Notes under the pieces: generated by a model
Seen by the model: only the letters and a program-made list of their open reading frames with translations
What the model was told of the DNA's origin: nothing
The model's database searches: none
NCBI GenBank assembly: GCA_035476575.1
Contig: DATILL010000121.1
Span: 1-19,152, forward strand
Origin: DATILL01 sp035476575
Lineage (GTDB): Bacteria > Actinomycetota > Actinomycetes > Mycobacteriales > JACQDL01
Length of the DNA stretch: 19,152 nucleotides
Reading direction: 5' to 3'
Made by a program: the position numbers and the translations under genes
In this document: positions 13,699-19,152 of the stretch, in pieces
Position numbering within the stretch: position 1 is the first letter of the stretch
How the letters are laid out: every line of letters begins with the position of its first letter

Positions 13699-16325
13699 CG
13701 CTCGGTCTGCTCTGGCTCTGGCCTTGGCCCTGGCCCTGGCTCGGTTGCCTCGGCCGGCCCGTCGGCGGTCGCGTTCCGGCGGCGGCGCAGCACGCCGGCC
13801 GCCAGCGGCATGCCGACCAGCCCGGCCCCGGTCAGCGCCGCCAGCAGCAGGCCGAGCCGGAAGTCGCCGTCGACGTAGCTGAACGTCACCGTGTGCTCGC
13901 CGGCCGGCAGCACCACGCCACGGAATGCCTGGTCCACCGGAAGCACGGTGGCCGGCCGCCCGTCCACGCTGACCCGCCAGCCCGGGTAGTACGGGTCGGC
14001 CAGCACCAGCAGCGAGCGGCCCACGCTGGTTGCCACGAGCTCGACCGACGTGTTGCCGACGTGCACCGTCCGGACCGACTCGGCGCCCGCCTGTCTCGTC
14101 GGGGTTGTCGGGGACGTCGGGGACGTCGGGGACGTCGGGGACGTCGGCGTCGCGGGGGCCGGGTCGAGGTCGACCGGCTGCTCCACGATGGCCCTGGCCA
14201 GCAGCGGGTAGCTCGCGGCCAGCGCGGCGGTGCGCGCCTCGTCGGTGGGGATCACGTCGACCGCGTGTACCAGCCGGGCCAGCGGCGGCTCGGCCCGCTC
14301 CCAGCGCAGCACGTACGCATCGTGCCCGACCACCCGGAAGCCATGCTGCCCCAGCACGGCCCGCTCGGTGGCCGGCAGGTCGTCGCGGGTGACGAACCAC
14401 TTGATCGCCAGGAAGTCCAGCGCGGTCCAGCTCCACTGCGACGGCGGCGTGCCGGTGACGCCGGAGTTGATGTCCCCGCCCGCGTGTACGGCGGCCAGGT
14501 AGAAGTCGTGGTATCGGCGCAGCGGCAGCAGGCCGCCGTCCCGGCCGAGGATCGTCTCGGCGTGCTCGCTGACCTGGATGCCCGGCCGGCCCACCAGCCG
14601 GGGGTAGACGCCGGCCAGGTAGTAGTTGCGCTTGGCCGTGGTGTCGGCTACATCAGCCGGGATCGGAATGCTCTCCTTCTGCGCCTGGGTGGCGGGCGGC
14701 CCGGCGATGGTGATGTACCGGCCGCCGCCGGCACCGATAGCCGCCAGCGTCGGCCCGTTGCTGTCGTAGACCTCGTTCGGCACCTTCTGCCGGTACTCGG
14801 CGTACGGCCGGGCGTAGTAGAGCTCGCCCGCCGTCAGCCCGATCAGCACCAGGGCCAGCGCGGTGCGCGGGATCCGCCGGAACGCCGCGGCCAGCCAGAC
14901 CAGCCCGCCGATGCCGGCCGCGGCGAGCCACTTCTTCCACGAGGCGCCGTCGTTGCGGATGTCGGCGAGGACCAGCATCACGCCAAGCCCGGCGGCCAGC
15001 ACGGCGACGGCCAGCACCCCTTGCCGCAGCCGGGCCCGCCACCGGCCGACGGCGTTATAGAGCAGCTCGTCCAGGCCGAGCGCGGCGCCCACACAGAGCG
15101 CGAAGTAGGTCATGAGCAGGTAGCGGGACGGCACCCGGAAGCCCTTGACCAGGCTGCTGTGGTGGTAGAGGAAGGCCGCGATGGGGTTCTGCAGGCCGAG
15201 CGCCATGATCACGCCGGCCGTCGCGGTGACCAGCAGCCAGACCCGTAGCCACAGCGTGCCGCGCCGCCGCGCCACCAGCGCCAGGCCCACCAGGCACAGC
15301 GCCGCGGTGCCGACGAACGCCTGGTTCTCACCGATCAGCACCCGGCCGAAGTCGGGCAGCAGCGCGTTGATGCCGGTCGCCTCGGGCAGCGGGTACTGCT
15401 GGTTGAACGTCGGCGAGGTGCGGTAGCCCTGGCCCTTGAGCGCCAGCGTCGGCAGGAGCTGCCAGCCGAACAGCAGCACGAACAACACCACCGCGCCACC
15501 GAGGTAGCGGGCCGCGTCCCACGCCCGGCGGGCGAGCCGGCCCGCCTCCTCGCCGCGGAACAGGATCCAGGCCACGGCGTACGCCGCCAGCGCTGCCATC
15601 TGGTACAGCCACGGCTCAGGGTGCCCGGCCAGGAACGCGATGCCGATGGTCAGCGCGGTCAGCACGGTCCAGCGCAGCCTGCGCCGCTCCAGCGCCAGGT
15701 GGCCGGTGAGGAACATCAGCGGCATCCAGCACATCACGTGGAACTGGTCTGCCAGCACGGTGTGCGACAGCATGACGCCGCCGACGGTGTAGCAGAGCGC
15801 GCCCAGCACCGCCGCCCAGCCGCTGGTACGGACGGCCAGCCGCAGGTAGGCCCACATGCCCACGCAGGCCAGCGCCAGGTGGGTGGCGATCACGATGTCC
15901 TGCGCGGTCGAGCTCGACCCGATCAGGAACAGCAGCGAGCCGGGGTACGCCGTGCCGTGCTGCAGGTTGGCCAGGTACGGCTCGCCGCCGTACGTCGTCC
16001 TGGCCCAGAGCGGGAAGACGCCGTCCCGGATCCAGCCGGCCAGGCCGTCCCGGTCCGGCGCCATCGCGTTCGTGGTGACGTCGCCGAAGATCGACTGTGA
16101 GCTGTCCCGGATGGCGGGGATGTACAGCCAGGCCAGCACGTATCCGGCCACCGCCATCGCCACTGCCTCGCCGGCCAGCCGCAGCCGGGAGGGCAGCGCA
16201 TGCACCGACGGCCGGCCGTCGTCGGTCGCCTCTGCCACCTTCGGCCGCGGCGTGCTGGCAGCGTCCGGGTTGGCGGGGATGTCGTCGACTGGGGTGTGAT
16301 CGACAGCGGTGGTGCGTTCAGTCAC
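13695..16325 (-). CDS. YfhO-family membrane protein
   Basis: An 876-residue membrane protein, the first gene of the operon. After a cytoplasmic N-terminus (about 50 residues) come a dozen or so helices. The family motif FPLWARTTYGGEPYLANLQH (104-123) lies in the first large external loop, together with acidic residues in GDVTTNAMAPDRDG. HPEPWLY and the SSLVKGFRVPSRYLL region also match YfhO proteins. The C-terminal 300 residues form an external beta-rich domain with the typical YYPGWRVSVDGRPATVLPVD, then a last helix and a basic, Glu/Pro-rich tail. YfhO proteins are GT-C-like; in Gram-positive bacteria some add sugars to teichoic acids. The GTG at 16325 has GAAGG eight bases upstream; the frame is open to 16571, but that extension has no start support. 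It carries a Thr-Ser-Pro tandem repeat, listed separately. Confidence 0.88.
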   Translation of the reverse strand: MTERTTAVDHTPVDDIPANPDAASTPRPKVAEATDDGRPSVHALPSRLRLAGEAVAMAVAGYVLAWLYIPAIRDSSQSIFGDVTTNAMAPDRDGLAGWIRDGVFPLWARTTYGGEPYLANLQHGTAYPGSLLFLIGSSSTAQDIVIATHLALACVGMWAYLRLAVRTSGWAAVLGALCYTVGGVMLSHTVLADQFHVMCWMPLMFLTGHLALERRRLRWTVLTALTIGIAFLAGHPEPWLYQMAALAAYAVAWILFRGEEAGRLARRAWDAARYLGGAVVLFVLLFGWQLLPTLALKGQGYRTSPTFNQQYPLPEATGINALLPDFGRVLIGENQAFVGTAALCLVGLALVARRRGTLWLRVWLLVTATAGVIMALGLQNPIAAFLYHHSSLVKGFRVPSRYLLMTYFALCVGAALGLDELLYNAVGRWRARLRQGVLAVAVLAAGLGVMLVLADIRNDGASWKKWLAAAGIGGLVWLAAAFRRIPRTALALVLIGLTAGELYYARPYAEYRQKVPNEVYDSNGPTLAAIGAGGGRYITIAGPPATQAQKESIPIPADVADTTAKRNYYLAGVYPRLVGRPGIQVSEHAETILGRDGGLLPLRRYHDFYLAAVHAGGDINSGVTGTPPSQWSWTALDFLAIKWFVTRDDLPATERAVLGQHGFRVVGHDAYVLRWERAEPPLARLVHAVDVIPTDEARTAALAASYPLLARAIVEQPVDLDPAPATPTSPTSPTSPTSPTTPTRQAGAESVRTVHVGNTSVELVATSVGRSLLVLADPYYPGWRVSVDGRPATVLPVDQAFRGVVLPAGEHTVTFSYVDGDFRLGLLLAALTGAGLVGMPLAAGVLRRRRNATADGPAEATEPGPGPRPEPEQTER
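14101..14145 (-). repeat. Nine-base tandem repeat coding for Thr-Ser-Pro
   Basis: Five head-to-tail nine-base units of the type GGGGACGTC on the plus strand; four are identical and the first is degenerate. Each encodes Thr-Ser-Pro in the YfhO-like protein at about residues 728-742, making a flexible linker in the external domain. In-frame unit gain or loss by slippage is likely. Confidence 0.85.
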
Positions 16326-16704
16326 GGAACGGACCTTCCCTAGCGTGCTGTGCCGGCTGAGCCAAGCGCCGAGTATGCCAGCCGAGCGGGCTTCGGCCGG
16401 TTCGCGGGTTGGCCTGGTCGGCAGGGCAGGGGCCGACTGCCGTGAGCCGTGGCGGACGACGTCGGCAGCCCCACCAGGGCACTGACCGGCTCGCACGTGG
16501 CCTGCCGGTCTCGGCGTGTTGTCCATGACCGTGGATGAGCTACCCACCGATCCGGACCACCTGGCCAGCAACGAACCTCAACGCGACGCATTGCATAAGC
16601 CCGCCGTCATCCGTTCACTAGACGGGCACCCACATGTCTGGTGAAGGCGTTCGAGCCCGGGTCGCCGTCGCAGTCATTGACGTACGCCGTCGGCATGACA
16701 TTTG
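16326..16704. other. Divergent spacer upstream of the polysaccharide operon
   Basis: About 380 bases between the divergent YfhO-like and zincin genes. It should contain the promoter of the minus-strand operon, but I cannot point to a convincing one; CATACT on the minus strand at 16372-16377 is a possible -10 without a matching -35. No gene or repeat is supported here. Confidence 0.5.
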
Positions 16705-16711
16705 CTGACAT
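16696..16711 (+). promoter_or_regulatory. Direct repeat overlapping the -35 box, possible operator
   Basis: TGACAT occurs at 16696-16701 and again at 16706-16711, ten bases apart, so both copies face the same side of the helix. The second copy overlaps the -35 box of the zincin promoter, a good place for a repressor or activator to bind. Confidence 0.35.
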
Positions 16712-16733
16712 CGCGTGACCCGTTTGATAGGCT
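16705..16733 (+). promoter_or_regulatory. Sigma-70-type promoter of the zincin gene
   Basis: CTGACA (16705-16710, one mismatch to TTGACA) and TAGGCT (16728-16733) are separated by exactly 17 bases. This is the best promoter in the window. Transcription would start near 16740, which places the TTG and GTG codons that could extend the gene upstream either in the promoter or without a ribosome site. Confidence 0.7.
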
Positions 16734-16782
16734 ACCTCCACGTTTGAGATCATTGCTGGTGTCGTCTGGCCAGGGAGGCGCT

Positions 16783-18195
16783 GTGGACTGGTCCGTACGT
16801 TCTGATCCGCATCCACGGCCTGGTCGCGGCGAGTCGGGGTTCGTCACCGTGTACGGGATGGGCAACAAAGGCAGCGTCGACGCGGAGATGACCGACACGG
16901 TCCAGTTGGGCGCAGAGCATTTTAAGGATTATCGTGCGGTCGTCGTCCACCCGCTGTCCTGGGCATATGGCACGGATGGTGTCCCGCTCGTGCAAGCGTT
17001 GGTGAACGGGGAGCTGCGCTGGCTGGAACGCGCCCAGCTCCTCGACTCCGCGTATTGGCCCACGACCAGGGCGGTCGATCAGTACTCCGGCGTCCTGGCC
17101 ACCGAGCTGGACGGGTACTGGAGCAAAAAGAAGGAAGAGCTTCGGCGCCGCGGGACGGTGACGCTGAGGTACCCCATCGTCGGTGCCGAGGGGACAGAGC
17201 TGCCTGCGGGGGACTACAAGTTCACATTTGTCGACACCCCCAACGAGCGGGACGCGAGCGGCGCGCCCTTCCGCATCAAAGTCCGCTATAAATCGCAGGA
17301 GCTCCTGGTCGAGGCGAGCGTGGTGCTGGGAGAGGACACCGAGGCCCTGGAAAAGGCCAAGGACAGCGGCCACGCTCCCCGTCTCACCGCGGCTGCCGTG
17401 TTCGAGGTTCTGAGCACGGTTCCCTCGGTGTGGAACTATGTCGTTGGGCCTCGTACCAGCGCCGACCTGAAGCTTCGGTATGTCACGGCCCAGGTGCTTG
17501 GCGTCGTCAACGTCCTGCGACGCCTGCCGGAGACCGACGTGGCTGAGGTTGCCGACACGGTTGCCAAGAACCCCAAGACACTCCAGCGTTTCGTCGAGGG
17601 CACCCAGCTCCAGGGACTGACCATCGGTGACACCGCGTATGTCCGAGACGACGCGCTCGGTGTCGGCAACGAGTACCACGAGGCCCTCCACCGGTTCTCG
17701 AAGCCGGCCGTCCAGATGCTCTTCGGCTTTCACTTCAACGAGGGTGTCACCGAATACTTCACCCGGATCGTGACCGAATCGCTCCAGGAAAAGGTCGTCC
17801 GCGACACGGAGACCTACGGCGCTCAGCTCCGCGGGGTGAAGGCGCTCCTCGACCAGAACGTGATCAACCATGACCTGCTCGCCAACGCGTACTTCGGCGG
17901 GCAGGTCGGGGTGCTCTGCGACCACTTCGACGAGGCGGTCAAGGGTCGCCTGAGCTTGCAGGCGTACGCTGACAAGATTGGCGGCACGCACGTGGACGCC
18001 ATGATCACGGTCCTTGAGGCTGTGCTCGGCGACGGTGCTGCTCGCAAGATGCTGTCTGACGCGAAGGTTGACCTCTCGAGCCTCAAGCCCCCGTCCCCAC
18101 CGCCCGCCGAATCGTCGGACGATGATCTCGACGCAGGGGCGACGCAGCTCGACGCATTAGCCAAGGAGCTCAAGGAGTTCGAAGACAACGCCTGA
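16783..18195 (+). CDS. Zincin-like metallopeptidase of unknown family
   Basis: A 470-residue soluble protein that I cannot assign to a named family. In its second half, NEYHEALHRFS contains HExxH (H299, E300, H303), followed 17 residues later by FNEGVTEYFTR with E320 and E324. HExxH plus a downstream Glu in an NEGxTEYF context is the gluzincin-style zinc site, so it is probably a metallopeptidase. The N-terminal 270 residues include helical stretches, a strand-rich segment near TVTLRYPIVGAEGTELPAGD and no secretion signal or membrane helix. A Pro-rich linker (KPPSPPP) and a very acidic helix (ELKEFEDNA) end the protein. GTG 16783 is chosen because GGGAGG lies four bases upstream and downstream of the promoter. 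The codons are less G/C-biased than in the polysaccharide operon, which may mean recent transfer. It stands alone, so its role is open: effector, toxin or housekeeping protease. Confidence 0.75.
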   Translation: MDWSVRSDPHPRPGRGESGFVTVYGMGNKGSVDAEMTDTVQLGAEHFKDYRAVVVHPLSWAYGTDGVPLVQALVNGELRWLERAQLLDSAYWPTTRAVDQYSGVLATELDGYWSKKKEELRRRGTVTLRYPIVGAEGTELPAGDYKFTFVDTPNERDASGAPFRIKVRYKSQELLVEASVVLGEDTEALEKAKDSGHAPRLTAAAVFEVLSTVPSVWNYVVGPRTSADLKLRYVTAQVLGVVNVLRRLPETDVAEVADTVAKNPKTLQRFVEGTQLQGLTIGDTAYVRDDALGVGNEYHEALHRFSKPAVQMLFGFHFNEGVTEYFTRIVTESLQEKVVRDTETYGAQLRGVKALLDQNVINHDLLANAYFGGQVGVLCDHFDEAVKGRLSLQAYADKIGGTHVDAMITVLEAVLGDGAARKMLSDAKVDLSSLKPPSPPPAESSDDDLDAGATQLDALAKELKEFEDNA

Positions 18196-18750
18196 GCGCG
18201 GTTGTCGGTGGGGGCTGACCATGGTCAGGAGCATGTCACGGAGCGGCCCTCTGACCCGAATCCGTGCGTAAGCGGCTGAGATGGTCTTCTGCTGGTGTTC
18301 TTGGTCTTTGGGTGATGTTTTTCGGTGTCGGGTTGTGGTGGTGGCCGGGTTGGTCGCGTCGGGTTCGTGGGTTCCAGTGCGCGGACGCCGTGGCTGGCCT
18401 GCGTTGTGTCGGCTTGTTCGGTGGCGGTCGGCTGGTGCGGCCGGCCGGGCATGGTCGCGGCCGGCGGCGCTCCCCGCATCCGGGCGAGGTTGACCTGCCG
18501 GTAGCCGGAGGGCAGGTGCCGCGGCGCGGCGCCGTGCTTGCCGCGCGCTCAGCACGCCGCCGTGCCCGCTCACGCCGTACCCCTTGCCACCTGGTGGGTT
18601 TTCTTCCACCCGCGCGGGTCGTGTCGTCGTCAGCATGGTTATGGCAGGCCGGCAGGGCGCCTACCGCCGTCTCGGCCCTCCTGTCGCCGTCCTGCTCGCG
18701 GACTCGGGCCGGGCGAACACCTGCCGCCGCCGCCGTGCCACCGGCACCAT
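18196..18750. other. Region without a supported gene
   Basis: About 550 bases after the zincin gene. Open frames on both strands are Arg/Pro/Thr-rich and lack recognisable folds. There is a T/G-rich patch at about 18280-18345. A minus-strand peptide reading HLPSGYRQVNLARMRG near 18470-18520 hints at an old coding fragment, but I could not identify it. Confidence 0.45.
18215..18228. repeat. Perfect 14-base palindrome
   Basis: CTGACCATGGTCAG lies 19 bases after the zincin stop codon. It could be a dimeric regulator site or a small hairpin (five-base stem). No T-tract follows, so a terminator role is not favoured. Confidence 0.45.
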
Positions 18751-18985
18751 TCTGGCGCTCGCCGCTGTGCTCCCCGGAGCTTTCTCACCCTCCTTCTTCC
18801 ACCTCCCGCTGGACTACCGTGGGCGCTCGCCGCTGTGCCCACCGAAGTCCTCACCTTCCTTCTCCCGCCGGGGCTGCTGGGCGTTCGCCGTCTTGCTCAC
18901 CGAGTTTCTCGCCTTCCTCCTTCCGCCTCACGCCGGAGCCACTCTGGGTGCTCGCCGTTTTGCTCTCCGAAGTTTCTCAAGTTTT
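18751..18985 (+). repeat. Degenerate 60-69 bp direct repeats
   Basis: Four imperfect copies begin with GGCGCTCGCC-like sequence at 18751, 18820, 18880 and 18947, spaced 69, 60 and 67 bases. Each continues with a core of the type GTGCTCACCGAAGTTTCTC and a pyrimidine-rich CTTCCTTCTCCC-like part. A weaker fifth copy may begin near 18685. The copies break any single reading frame, so they seem non-coding. Confidence 0.65.
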
Positions 18986-19045
18986 TTGTCGGACGGTCGG
19001 GTTGGCCGGGGCGGTTTTGTCGGTGGTCTCTTTTATTCTTCTTCT

Positions 19046-19152
19046 ATGTCGGATGTGGTCGCGTCGGTGGTTGAGCAGCTGTCGGTGCTGCTTGGCTCGT
19101 GTCGTGACGCGCGGTTGTGGGGGCTTTCCGACGCGCAGGTTGACGAGCTGTT
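19046..19152 (+). CDS. DUF222/13E12-type HNH endonuclease, N-terminus only
   Basis: The first 35 codons of a gene that runs off the right edge: SDVVASVVEQLSVLLGSCRD, then ARLWGLSDAQVDEL. The pattern ending in LWxLSDxQ/E is the usual opening of actinobacterial 13E12-repeat (DUF222) proteins, which carry a C-terminal HNH nuclease domain and are often present in several copies per genome. The HNH part is outside the window, so nuclease function is inferred. The ATG at 19046 has no purine-rich ribosome site, only a pyrimidine run. A -10-like TATTCT at 19034-19039 would place the transcript start at the ATG, so a leaderless mRNA is possible. The degenerate repeats immediately upstream may belong to the same mobile or repeat family. 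Confidence 0.6.
   Translation, partial: MSDVVASVVEQLSVLLGSCRDARLWGLSDAQVDEL

Noticed and set aside
16326..16571. N-terminal extension of the YfhO-like protein
   Set aside because: The extra 82 residues are low-complexity and lack start support; GTG 16325 has a proper ribosome site.
16750..17991. A 413-residue minus-strand frame opposite the zincin gene
   Set aside because: The plus-strand reading has a promoter, ribosome site and HExxH motif; the minus frame has none of these and no recognisable fold.
18215..18228. Rho-independent terminator of the zincin gene
   Set aside because: The stem would be only five bases, with no T-tract following.
18751..18985. CRISPR array
   Set aside because: The copies are degenerate along their whole length and spaced irregularly (69, 60, 67), with no conserved repeat/variable spacer alternation and no cas genes.
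18538..19074. A 178-residue Pro/Arg-rich frame across the repeats
   Set aside because: It runs through non-coding degenerate repeats of differing length and has no ribosome site or fold.

Overview
The window looks like chromosomal DNA from a GC-rich actinobacterium. Third codon positions are almost all G or C in most genes, GTG starts are common, and one promoter carries the TAGGCT-type -10 box typical of actinobacteria. The gene families are common in Micromonosporaceae and their relatives, but that placement is inference; no taxonomic marker gene is present.

Layout. (1) 37-2171, minus strand: a zinc-ribbon methyltransferase followed by a multi-pass membrane protein, translationally overlapping. 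(2) 2172-8026: an accessory island. It holds an EACC1 gene and a caspase/membrane-anchor/WD40-propeller gene on the plus strand, then decaying or compact toxin-antitoxin loci: a ribbon-helix-helix gene with a shifted partner, a ruined AbiEii-type nucleotidyltransferase toxin with a stump of its upstream gene, an intact VapB-like antitoxin with a doubly frameshifted PIN toxin, and a small NTF2/SnoaL-like gene. (3) 8079-16325, minus strand: one operon for a surface polysaccharide, transcribed in the order YfhO-like membrane protein, ABC-2 permease, Wzt-like ATPase, damaged GT2 glycosyltransferase, GT4, GT4. Its genes overlap by a few bases or lie about 10 bases apart. (4) 16696-18195, plus strand: an unassigned protein with an HEALH zinc-peptidase motif behind a near-consensus promoter. 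(5) 18196-19152: a region without a convincing gene, a run of degenerate 60-69 bp direct repeats, and the start of a DUF222/13E12-type HNH endonuclease that runs off the right edge.

How the parts may work together. The ABC pair would export a glycan that the two GT4 enzymes help build. The YfhO-like protein, and perhaps the methyltransferase and membrane protein across the island, would modify or decorate it. EACC1 plus caspase is a recognised constant-component/effector pair of the NTP-dependent biological conflict systems described in multicellular bacteria. Here the predicted topology puts the protease in the cytoplasm and the propeller outside. Several genes between 5.9 and 11.4 kb carry one-base frameshifts while their neighbours are intact, so this stretch is either an eroding defence/toxin island or has local assembly errors.

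The two most promising items are the EACC1-caspase-propeller module and the zincin-like protein.
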